Positions 16,231 through 23,618 of a stretch of 64,000 nucleotides of DNA are shown here, in pieces. The position numbers were made by a program, and so were the translations under genes. The DNA comes from an uncultured Burkholderiales bacterium. Its GTDB lineage: Bacteria > Pseudomonadota > Gammaproteobacteria > Burkholderiales > Thiobacillaceae. A model generated the notes under the pieces. It searched no databases. It saw only the letters and a list, made by a program, of their open reading frames with translations, and had not been told where the DNA came from. The DNA is taken from NCBI GenBank assembly GCA_937949525.1, contig CALEDT010000015.1, positions 1-64,000 on the forward strand, in the 5' to 3' direction. Position 1 is the first letter of the stretch. Each line of letters starts with the position of its first letter.

Positions 16231-17249
16231 GGCGTGCGGATCTCCACATCGCGCGAGAATGGCCATTTGCGGTTGATCTCGTTGATCAGGTGGTTGACCT
16301 TGCGCACGCTGTCGTCGATCTCGACGCGCAGCAGCGCCATGTCGGTGGTGGCCTCGCGCACGTTGCCGGTGATCGTGGCGACGTCGGCGCTGGCGCGCTG
16401 GGCGTTGGCGATGATGGCGTCGGCCTGCTTCAGGCTGGTGCGCACGTCCGTGAGGATGCCGCGTACCTCGGTGAGCGAACCCTGCACCTGGTCTATCACG
16501 CCGGCATCGCCGAATACCCGTTGATCGGTCCGGGCCAGCAGCGTGTCGACCTTGAGCGATACGCCGTTCAGGTTGCCGAGCAGCGTGTTGGCCTTCTGCA
16601 GCGCGCTGACCACTTCGCGCGCCTTGTCCGGGCCGCCCAGCACGCCTTCCAGCACGCCGTATTCGCCGGTCATGCGCGCGGTGACGGTCTGCACGTTGCC
16701 CAGCGTCTGGTTGATGGCGGAGTCGCCGGCGGTCATGGCTTGGACGTTGGCCAGGATGTCCTTGACCTGGTTGATCACCACCGGAATGTCCTGCGAGGCG
16801 TCACCGACGATCAGCGGGCGCACCGCATCCTCGGGCAGCGGCGGGTCGGCCAGTTCGGCGGTGTGCGCCTTGATGCGGGCGCCGCCGATCAGGCCCTTCT
16901 CCAGCGTGAACACGCTGCTGTCGCGCAGCCAGCGCGTATCCTTGCGCGGCACGGCGATGACGATGCGCACCGTGCCGTCGTCCTGCAGGTGGATGCGTTT
17001 GACCTTGCCGACCGGGAAGCCGGAATAGGTCATGGGCATGCCGATGCTGACGTTCTCCGCGTCCGGCGCGGTCAGCACCAGATCCTGGGTAGCCTCGAAC
17101 GCGCCGCGGCTGTACAGGCTGAACACCACGAAAGCGATGCCCAGCGCGACCGTGAGCACCAGCAGCAGGCCGACCTTGAACTCCAGGTTGCGGATCGCCG
17201 GCGCGCCGGTCGGGCGCTTCACGGGTGGGGATACAGGGGTCGGTTCCAT
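16227..17249 (-). CDS. MCE-domain (MlaD-like) substrate-binding protein
   Basis: 340 aa. A cytoplasmic N-terminus rich in Pro is followed by one transmembrane helix (VGLLLVLTVALGIAFVVFSLYS, about residues 26-47), then an MCE domain (LVLTAPDAENVSIGMPMTYSGFPVGKVKRIHL, about 55-130). The long C-terminal region (about 150-320) is predicted coiled coil, with INQVKDILANVQAM and similar repeats. MCE proteins form hexameric rings that carry lipids between membranes. The gene overlaps the degenerate ATPase-like gene by about 30 bp and the lipoprotein gene by 4 nt. The long coiled-coil tail is longer than in E. coli MlaD (183 aa). Confidence 0.85.
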   Translation of the reverse strand: MEPTPVSPPVKRPTGAPAIRNLEFKVGLLLVLTVALGIAFVVFSLYSRGAFEATQDLVLTAPDAENVSIGMPMTYSGFPVGKVKRIHLQDDGTVRIVIAVPRKDTRWLRDSSVFTLEKGLIGGARIKAHTAELADPPLPEDAVRPLIVGDASQDIPVVINQVKDILANVQAMTAGDSAINQTLGNVQTVTARMTGEYGVLEGVLGGPDKAREVVSALQKANTLLGNLNGVSLKVDTLLARTDQRVFGDAGVIDQVQGSLTEVRGILTDVRTSLKQADAIIANAQRASADVATITGNVREATTDMALLRVEIDDSVRKVNHLINEINRKWPFSRDVEIRTP

Positions 17250-17659
17250 GCGTAATCGACGATCCAGCAGACGTTGAGGTGATCGCCCAGGCGTTCCAGC
17301 AGCGTCGCGACGTGGCTGGGATGATGGTGGTCGGGCAGCAGTAGACCCGGGCGGTCTATCACAATGATAGGCGGTCGCGCGATGGCCGCGCGCAGCAGTT
17401 TGGCGGCGAAGCGTTGCGCGCCGTCGAGATCGGGGTCGCGCTTGAACGCGCAGTCCTCGACGCCGGCCGCCACCAGCAGTTGCCAGGCGGCATCGGCGGC
17501 ATCGTCGTAGGGCACGTTGTCGCGGTACTCCGGGATCAGGGCGATGTTGTCCAGCACCGACAGATTGGCGCGCAGCGGCATCTCCGCCGACACCAGCGCG
17601 ACATCGGCATGCGCCGCGAGGAAGGCGACGCGCTCCGGCGCGTCGGCCATCCACTTCAC
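17219..17659 (-). CDS. Degenerate ABC ATPase-like protein of the MCE operon (no Walker A)
   Basis: 146 aa. It lines up with the middle of MlaF-type ATPases. VALVSAEMPLRANLSVLDNIAL corresponds to the Q-loop region, LDGAQRFAAKLLRAAIARPP to the LSGGQ signature helix, and IIVIDRPG to Walker B. Walker A is absent because the first ~60 residues of a normal ATPase are missing. The catalytic Glu after Walker B is Arg, and the H-loop position reads VDY. It therefore cannot hydrolyse ATP by the normal mechanism. The GTG at 17659 overlaps the mlaE-like stop (GTGA); ATG 17650 is the alternative. The tight coupling on both sides argues that it is expressed rather than decayed, but a remnant gene is possible. 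Confidence 0.65.
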   Translation of the reverse strand: MKWMADAPERVAFLAAHADVALVSAEMPLRANLSVLDNIALIPEYRDNVPYDDAADAAWQLLVAAGVEDCAFKRDPDLDGAQRFAAKLLRAAIARPPIIVIDRPGLLLPDHHHPSHVATLLERLGDHLNVCWIVDYAWNRPLYPHP

Positions 17660-18459
17660 ATGTACTTGAACGCTAATGATGCCACCTCGATCAGCATCAG
17701 CACGAAGAACAGCCGCACCATGCCGCGCAGCACGGAGATCGGCGCCATGAACAGCTTCTTGGGCGTGGCCAGACCCTCCACCACCGGAATGGCGGTGACG
17801 GCGACCCCGAACGCCAGGCTCTTCAGGAACAGGCCGAGCAGCATGGTGCCATCGAACACCTTGGCGACCACGCGGGTGAAATCGCCGAAGCTCCACCATT
17901 GCGCGCCGTACACGGCCAGATAGGCTTGCAGCAGTGCGATGACGCTGGTGAGTATGGTCAGCGCCAGCACCGAGATCACACCGGCGATCACGCGCGGCAT
18001 GAATTCCAGGCGCAGCGTGTCAACGCCGGCCGTCTCCAGCGCGTCGATCTCGCTGTGGATGCGCATCAGCGCGACTTCGGTGTTGATGGCCGAGCTGGAG
18101 CGCAAGGCGACGAACAGGGCCGTGAGTAACGGCAACAGTTCCAGCACGATGACGCGCAGCGACATCTCCAGCGCGAAATCCGACAGGCCGAAGCCGGCTG
18201 CGGTGCTGACCACGATCTGGATCAGCACATAGGAAAACAGCGCCGCGAACAGCAGATAGCCGGGCAGGATCTGCCAGGCGGTGAAATAGATCTGCTTGGC
18301 CACGACGTTGCGCGTTGCCGGGTTGTACAGACTGGGGGTCACCGCCGCCGCCAGCGCCTTGCCGGCGAAGTGCAGCGTGGACATCCACACCCGCCAGGCG
18401 GCGAGGAACGCGGCGCCGCGGCGGGTGACGAAGGCGTTGAGGGCGTGCATGCCCGACAT
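17656..18459 (-). CDS. MlaE-like permease of an MCE lipid transport system
   Basis: 267 aa. PTRNVVAKQIYFTAWQILPGYLLFAALFSYVLI and ELLPLLTALFVALRSSSAINTEVALMRIHSEIDALETAGVD match the MlaE family, whose conserved cytoplasmic loop carries the ATPase coupling helix with the E(I/L)..L...G.D pattern. About six hydrophobic helices. The start is uncertain: ATG 18459 (MSGMHALNAF) gives family-typical length, while in-frame ATGs at 18486 and 18513 would add 9-18 residues; none has a clear ribosome binding site. It is first in an operon with the degenerate ATPase, mlaD-like and lipoprotein genes, and diverges from the SH3 gene. Confidence 0.85.
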   Translation of the reverse strand: MSGMHALNAFVTRRGAAFLAAWRVWMSTLHFAGKALAAAVTPSLYNPATRNVVAKQIYFTAWQILPGYLLFAALFSYVLIQIVVSTAAGFGLSDFALEMSLRVIVLELLPLLTALFVALRSSSAINTEVALMRIHSEIDALETAGVDTLRLEFMPRVIAGVISVLALTILTSVIALLQAYLAVYGAQWWSFGDFTRVVAKVFDGTMLLGLFLKSLAFGVAVTAIPVVEGLATPKKLFMAPISVLRGMVRLFFVLMLIEVASLAFKYM

Positions 18460-18572
18460 GGTAGGTTGCCGGCGCACTTTTTTCATCCCCGGCATGCCGC
18501 CCGGCGTACGCACGAGCCGGCGCGGGCAACGTGTCCGGCGTTATCATCGTGGCCTGATGGATGGAAACCGAT

Positions 18573-19106
18573 ATGCGATTCCTGTTGCTTTGCGCTGTGT
18601 GGGTGTGGGCGGCTTGGGCGGTGCCGGCCTTGGCGGCGTCCGGCGTGATGCTGCGTGACGAAGTGCTGCGTGGCGCCGCCAGCGCCACGGCGCCCGAGGT
18701 CGGCAGCGTGGCGCGGGGCGCGAGCGTCGAGGTGCTGGGGCGTCAGGGCGGGTGGACCCAGGTGCGTGCCGCTGGCCGCAGCGGTTGGGTGCGGGTGCTG
18801 TCGGTGCGCAGCGATGCGCCGGCGTCCACCGCCGGCCTCGCCGGCCTGGTGGAGGCCGGCACCACGCGGCGTGATCCCGGCCAGGTGGTGGCGGTAGCCG
18901 GATTGCGTGGCCTGACCGAGGAGCAGCTCAAGACTGCGCGTTTCAATGCCGCCGAGCTGGCGCGCCTCAACCAGTACGCAGTCACGCGTGCCGATGCGGA
19001 GCAGTTCGCGCGTGCCGCGGCGCTGCAGCGTCAAGAGGTGGGCTACATCGCCCGTCCGGGCGGCGATGGCGCCGCGCGCGATGCCGGCCCCTGGCAAACC
19101 CCGTGA
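18573..19106 (+). CDS. Secreted bacterial SH3-domain protein, first of a tandem pair
   Basis: 177 aa with a signal peptide (residues 1-22, PALAA-SG). A bacterial SH3 (SH3b) domain follows: VMLRDEVLRGAASATAPEVGSVARGASVEVLGRQGGWTQVRAAGRSGWVRVLSV. These domains usually bind cell-wall or periplasmic partners. The second half (RRDPGQVVAVAGLRGLTEEQLKTARFNAAELARLNQYAVTRADAEQFARAA) is shared with the next gene and seems to define the family. ATG 18573 is favoured over the upstream ATG at 18561 because GGA lies at a usable distance. It is first in a run of co-directional genes (SH3, SH3, M48 protease, cyclase). Confidence 0.75.
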   Translation: MRFLLLCAVWVWAAWAVPALAASGVMLRDEVLRGAASATAPEVGSVARGASVEVLGRQGGWTQVRAAGRSGWVRVLSVRSDAPASTAGLAGLVEAGTTRRDPGQVVAVAGLRGLTEEQLKTARFNAAELARLNQYAVTRADAEQFARAAALQRQEVGYIARPGGDGAARDAGPWQTP

Positions 19107-19678
19107 TGCGGCGCGCATGGGTATTGGCACTGACGGCCTGTCTGCTGGTGCCGGGCAGCGTCATCGGTATGGGAACCGCGCCGCAGAAGGGAACGACGAC
19201 AGCCGCCGTCGGAACGGCCAGTGTGATGCTGCGTGACGACGATCTGCGCGCCGCGCCCGACGCCAACGCCGCGGTGTTGGCCCGCGTGGCCAGGGGTAGC
19301 ACGGTGCGTGTGCTCGCGGGGGAGGGCGGCTGGACGCAGGTCAGCGCCGATGGCCGGGTGGGCTGGGTGCGCATCCTGTCGGTGCGTGACGGTGCCGCCG
19401 CCGTGTCGGCCCGGGATGTCGGTGCGCTGGCCGGTCGTCGCGAGCCGGGGGAGATCGTCGCCGTGGCCGGTGTCCGCGGTCTGGACGAAGTCGCGTTGAG
19501 CCGGGCCGAGTACGATGCCGAGGAACTGTTGCGTCTGGACACTTATGCAGTCGGCCGCGACGAGGCGGAGCAGTATGCACGCGCGGCCGGTCTGCGCCCG
19601 CGCACCATGCAATATTTCGCGGCGCCAGCGGCCGCGGCAGCCCGGCCGACGCCCGGCTGGACCTGGATGGATCATTGA
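19106..19678 (+). CDS. Secreted SH3-domain protein, second of a tandem pair
   Basis: 190 aa, a diverged duplicate of the preceding gene. Shared blocks are ASVMLRDDDLRAAPDANAAVLARVARGSTVRVLAGEGGWTQVSADGRVGWVRILSV, then EPGEIVAVAGVRGLDEVALSRAEYDAEELLRLDTYAVGRDEAEQYARAAGL. A signal peptide covers about residues 1-22. The ATG overlaps the upstream stop (TGATG), so the pair is translationally coupled, and the M48 protease gene follows after 9 bp. The conserved pairing suggests two subunits of a periplasmic assembly or regulators of the protease next door; this is inference. Confidence 0.75.
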   Translation: MRRAWVLALTACLLVPGSVIGMGTAPQKGTTTAAVGTASVMLRDDDLRAAPDANAAVLARVARGSTVRVLAGEGGWTQVSADGRVGWVRILSVRDGAAAVSARDVGALAGRREPGEIVAVAGVRGLDEVALSRAEYDAEELLRLDTYAVGRDEAEQYARAAGLRPRTMQYFAAPAAAAARPTPGWTWMDH

Positions 19679-19687
19679 GGATAAGCC

Positions 19688-20593
19688 ATGAAACGCCTGT
19701 TCATCGCCTTGCTCGCCGTCGCGCTGGCCATCGGCCTGGCGCAGGCATCGGATTTCGAACGCGCGCTGCGCGGCATCCTGCGCGACGCGGTGCGCGGCGG
19801 CAGCGCGCCGGCGCAACCCGCGCCGCCCGCAGCGCCCAGCGCGCCTGCGCAGCCCGCACCCGGCGAGCAGTTGCTGCGCGCGCTGTTGGCCGGGCGCACG
19901 TCGCTGGAGGAGGAGACGCGCATCGGCGAGCGCATCGCCGGCAACCTGCTGGGCGCGGCGCCGCTGGTGCGCGATGACGGTCTGCAGCGCTACGTCAACC
20001 GCGTCGGCCGCTGGGTCGCGCTGCAAAGCGAACGCCCGGACATCAACTGGCGCTTCGGCGTGATCGACAGCGACGACATCAACGCGTTCGCCGCGCCGGG
20101 CGGCTTCATCTTCGTCACCAAGGGCCTGTACCGCAGGCTCGACAACGAGGCCGAACTGGCCGGTGTGCTGGCGCATGAGATCGGTCACGTGTTGCGCCAG
20201 CACCACCTCAAGCTGATGCAGCAGTCGCAGATGGTCGCCGCGATCGGCGGGTTGCTCGGGCGTCAGGCGCGCAACGAGAGCGAGCTCATCCAGAACCTGA
20301 TCGGCAACGGTGCCGAGATCGTCGCGCGCGGCCTGGACAAGGATGCCGAGCACGAGGCCGACCGCATCGGCATGGTGCTTGCCGCGCGCGCCGGCTACGA
20401 CCCCTACGCCCTGCCGGCTGTACTGGCGGAGATCGGTCACATCGCCGGCAACGACCGCAGCGTGTCGCTGCTGTTCAAGACCCATCCGCATCCGCGCGAC
20501 CGGCTGAGCCACCTCGGCGAGGCGGTGGGCGATCGCTTCGATCATCTGGCCGACGGCAAGCTCCTGGCCGAGCGTTTCTATCGTCTGCGTTGA
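19688..20593 (+). CDS. Secreted M48-family zinc metalloprotease
   Basis: 301 aa with a signal peptide (residues 1-20, AQA-SD) and a Pro/Ala-rich linker (about 38-58). The zinc motif HEIGH is at residues 163-167 with the third ligand in EHEADR (Glu near 223). NAFAAPGGFIFVTKGL upstream is typical of the M48 peptidase group that includes YfgC/BepA and LoiP, which degrade misfolded periplasmic or outer-membrane proteins. No TPR tail is present, so it is closer to LoiP than BepA. It has a ribosome binding site (GAGGATAAGCC) and is the third gene in the SH3 operon. Confidence 0.88.
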   Translation: MKRLFIALLAVALAIGLAQASDFERALRGILRDAVRGGSAPAQPAPPAAPSAPAQPAPGEQLLRALLAGRTSLEEETRIGERIAGNLLGAAPLVRDDGLQRYVNRVGRWVALQSERPDINWRFGVIDSDDINAFAAPGGFIFVTKGLYRRLDNEAELAGVLAHEIGHVLRQHHLKLMQQSQMVAAIGGLLGRQARNESELIQNLIGNGAEIVARGLDKDAEHEADRIGMVLAARAGYDPYALPAVLAEIGHIAGNDRSVSLLFKTHPHPRDRLSHLGEAVGDRFDHLADGKLLAERFYRLR

Positions 20594-20600
20594 GTCCGCC

Positions 20601-22802
20601 ATGACGCTGCGCACGCGCCGCTTCTTCGGCCAGTTCGGCCTGAGTGTGCTGTTCCTGCTGTTGCTGCTGGGCCACGTCGGCGGCGCCTACACCTTCACGC
20701 TGATCGCCAAGTTCGAGGCGGCGCTGTACGACATGAAGACGCGGCTGTCGGCCGATGCGCGCATGGACGATCGCGTGGCCATCGTCGACATCGACGAAAA
20801 GAGCCTGCGCGAACTGGGCCGCTGGCCGTGGCCGCGCGACCTCACCGCCAAGCTCACGCGCAATCTGTTCGAGCAGTACGGTGTGGCGGCGATCGGTTAC
20901 GACATCGTGTTCGCCGAACCGGACCAGAGTTCCGGCCTGCCGGTGCTGGAGCAACTGGCGCGCGGGCCATTGGCCGGGGAAACCGTTTTCCGCGCCATGC
21001 TGGAACGCATGCGCCCGCAACTGGACTACGACGGCATTCTCGCCGATGCGTTGCAAAGCGGCCCGGCGGTGCTGGGCTTCTATTTCAACTATGCGCAGCC
21101 GCCCGAGATCGTCGGCCAGTTGCCCGAGCCGGCCTTGGACTGTGCCCTGCTGGCGCAGCAGGGCATCGAAGCGCACGACGCCGTCGGCTACAACGCCAAT
21201 CTGCCGCGCCTGCAAGCGCGCGCCGCCGGCGCCGCGTTCTTCAACATGGAGGCCGATTTCGACGGGGTCGCGCGGCGCATGCCCATGATCATGCGCCACG
21301 ACGGCCGCTGCTACGGCTCATTGTCACTGATCACCACCGGTGCCGGCATGGGCGCGCAGCGTCTGGCGTTGCAGCCGGGCCAGGGCTGGCTTCCGCCGCG
21401 TCTGGACCTGGACGGGCTGCTGGTGCCGCTGGACCGCGCCGGTCGCGCCCTGGTGCCCTATCGTCAGGCCCATGCCTATCCCTACATCCCCGCCACCGAC
21501 GTGATCCATGGGCGCACGCCCGTGGCGCTGCTGGAAGGGCGCATCGTGCTGATCGGCTCCACCGCGCCCGGCATCATGGATCTGCGCGTCACGCCGGTGT
21601 CCCGCATCCTGCCGGGCGTGGAGATTCACGCCAACCTGATCGCCGGCATGCTGGACGACACGGTCAAATGGCAGCCGGTCAACAGCACCCTGCTGGAGGT
21701 GCTGGTCATCGCCGCACTGGGCCTGGCGCTGGCCGCGCTGCTGCCGCTGGTGTCGCCGCTGTGGGCGGCGCTGGCGACCTTGGCGTTCAGTGCGCTGCTC
21801 GGTGCCGGCAACCTGTATGCCTGGCAGGGGTTGCACGCGCAGTTGCCGCTGGCCGCGCCGCTGTTGGCGGTGTGGGGTCTGTTCGTGCTCAACATGAGTT
21901 ACGGCTTCTTCGTCGAGGCGCGTTCCAAGGCACAGATCACCCGCCTGTTCGGCCAATACATCCCGCCCGAGCTGGTGGACGAAATGGCCAAGGATCCGGC
22001 GCGCTACAGCCTGCGCGGCGAATCGCGGGTGATGACCGTGCTGTTCTCCGACATCCGTGATTTCACCAGCATTTCCGAGGGTCTGGAGGCGGCGCAACTG
22101 GCGGAGATGCTGAATGTCTACCTTTCGGCCATGACCCGCGTGATCCAGGAGACGCGCGGCACCATCGACAAATACATCGGTGACGCCATCATGGCGTTCT
22201 GGGGCGCGCCGATGAGCGACGAGCACCATGCGCGCGATGGTGTGCTGGCGGCGCTGGCCATGCAGGAGGCACTGGTCGAGCTCAACCCGCGGCTGGAGGC
22301 GCGCGGCTGGCCGGCGGTGCGCATCGGTGTCGGCGTCAACACCGGGCGCATGAGCGTCGGCAACATGGGTTCGGAATTCCGTATGGCCTATACCGTGATG
22401 GCCGACGCGGTCAATCTGGCCTCGCGTCTGGAAGGGCTGACCAAGCAGTACGGTGTGGGTGTGCTCGCCGGCGAGGCGACGCGCGCCGCCTGTCCCGACA
22501 TCCTGTTCCAGATCGTCGATCGCGTGCGCGTCAAGGGCAAGGACGTGCCGGTCGCGATCTACGAGCCGCTCGGCATCGCCGCCGAACTGTCCGCCGAACG
22601 TCGCGCCGAGGCCGAGGGTTTCGAGGCCGCGTTCGCCGATTATCAGGCGCAGCGCTGGGACGACGCAGAGATCAAGCTGATGGAACTGGGGCGCGCCAAC
22701 CCGCGCAAGCTGTACCAGGTGTACCTCGACCGCGTCACCCACTTCCGTTTCAACCCGCCCGCCGCGGACTGGGACGGCGTCTTCACCTTCACCACCAAGT
22801 AG
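20601..22802 (+). CDS. CHASE2-domain adenylate cyclase (class III)
   Basis: 733 aa. A first helix (about 12-30) is followed by a CHASE2 extracytoplasmic sensor (about 35-335, with VAIVDIDEKSLRELGRWPWPR and RIVLIGSTAPGIMDLRVTP). Three closely spaced helices follow (about 360-435), then a class III cyclase domain (about 470-650). Metal-binding aspartates are visible in FSDIRDFT and IGDAIMAFWGAP; the lysine in DKYIGD and VMADAVNLASRLE fit an adenylate rather than guanylate cyclase. It would convert ATP to cAMP in response to a periplasmic signal. The next gene encodes a class II cyclic-nucleotide phosphodiesterase 6 bp away, so synthesis and breakdown are co-encoded. Confidence 0.88.
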   Translation: MTLRTRRFFGQFGLSVLFLLLLLGHVGGAYTFTLIAKFEAALYDMKTRLSADARMDDRVAIVDIDEKSLRELGRWPWPRDLTAKLTRNLFEQYGVAAIGYDIVFAEPDQSSGLPVLEQLARGPLAGETVFRAMLERMRPQLDYDGILADALQSGPAVLGFYFNYAQPPEIVGQLPEPALDCALLAQQGIEAHDAVGYNANLPRLQARAAGAAFFNMEADFDGVARRMPMIMRHDGRCYGSLSLITTGAGMGAQRLALQPGQGWLPPRLDLDGLLVPLDRAGRALVPYRQAHAYPYIPATDVIHGRTPVALLEGRIVLIGSTAPGIMDLRVTPVSRILPGVEIHANLIAGMLDDTVKWQPVNSTLLEVLVIAALGLALAALLPLVSPLWAALATLAFSALLGAGNLYAWQGLHAQLPLAAPLLAVWGLFVLNMSYGFFVEARSKAQITRLFGQYIPPELVDEMAKDPARYSLRGESRVMTVLFSDIRDFTSISEGLEAAQLAEMLNVYLSAMTRVIQETRGTIDKYIGDAIMAFWGAPMSDEHHARDGVLAALAMQEALVELNPRLEARGWPAVRIGVGVNTGRMSVGNMGSEFRMAYTVMADAVNLASRLEGLTKQYGVGVLAGEATRAACPDILFQIVDRVRVKGKDVPVAIYEPLGIAAELSAERRAEAEGFEAAFADYQAQRWDDAEIKLMELGRANPRKLYQVYLDRVTHFRFNPPAADWDGVFTFTTK

Positions 22803-22808
22803 GCGAGC

Positions 22809-23570
22809 ATGCGCATCCAGATCCTCGGCTGTTCCGGCGGCATCGGCGACGGCCGGCACACCACCAGCTTTCTGATCGATGGCGACATCCTGCTCGATGC
22901 CGGCAGCGGCGTGACCACGCTGTCGCGCGAGGCATTGCGGCGCATCGACCACGTGTTTCTGACGCACACGCATCTGGATCACATCCTCAGCCTGCCGCTG
23001 CTGCTCGACAGTGTCGCTGGCGAACGCGACCGGCCGGTGCTGATCCATGCCACCGATGAGGTGCTCGAAATCCTCAAGGCGCACCTGTTCAACTGGCGTA
23101 TCTGGCCGGATTTCTCCGGCATACCGACCGAGGCCTCACCGTTCATGCGCTACGCGCCGTTGCGGGTCGGCGACACGGTGATGCTGGGTGCCCGCGCTTT
23201 CACCGCCATCCCGGCCCATCACGTGATCCCGGCGGTCGGCTATCTGCTGCGCGGCCCGGGCGCCAGCCTGCTGTTCTCCGGCGATACCGCCAGCCACGAG
23301 GCGCTGTGGCAGGTGGCCAACGATCACGCCGATCTGGCGCATCTGCTGGTGGAGTGTTCGTTCGGCGACGATCAGGCGGGCATCGCCGAGGCGTCCATGC
23401 ACTACTGTTCCAGCACGCTGGCGGCCGATCTCGCGCGTCTGCGCGGCGGTCCGCAGGTGTGGATTTCGCACCTCAAACCGGGAGGCGAAAGCGCGATCAT
23501 GGCGGAACTGGCGGCGGCCGCGCCATGCCCGGTCGCGGCGCTGGCGCAGGGGCAGGTGTTCACGCTGTAG
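22809..23570 (+). CDS. Class II 3',5'-cyclic-nucleotide phosphodiesterase, MBL fold
   Basis: 253 aa. The zinc motif HTHLDH (near residues 57-62) is the class II phosphodiesterase signature HxHLDH. IPAHHVIPAVGYLL, LLFSGDTASHEALW and WISHLKPGGE complete the metal site. It would hydrolyse cAMP, probably in the cytoplasm since no signal peptide is present. It follows the CHASE2 adenylate cyclase by 6 bp and is very likely co-transcribed, so the pair forms a make-and-break cAMP module. All metal ligands expected of the family look intact, in contrast to the MBL-fold gene in the sox cluster. Confidence 0.85.
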   Translation: MRIQILGCSGGIGDGRHTTSFLIDGDILLDAGSGVTTLSREALRRIDHVFLTHTHLDHILSLPLLLDSVAGERDRPVLIHATDEVLEILKAHLFNWRIWPDFSGIPTEASPFMRYAPLRVGDTVMLGARAFTAIPAHHVIPAVGYLLRGPGASLLFSGDTASHEALWQVANDHADLAHLLVECSFGDDQAGIAEASMHYCSSTLAADLARLRGGPQVWISHLKPGGESAIMAELAAAAPCPVAALAQGQVFTL

Positions 23571-23618
23571 GCACGGCATGCGACGAGTTGTAACAATTCC
23601 CTGCCAAGCTGTCCGATC

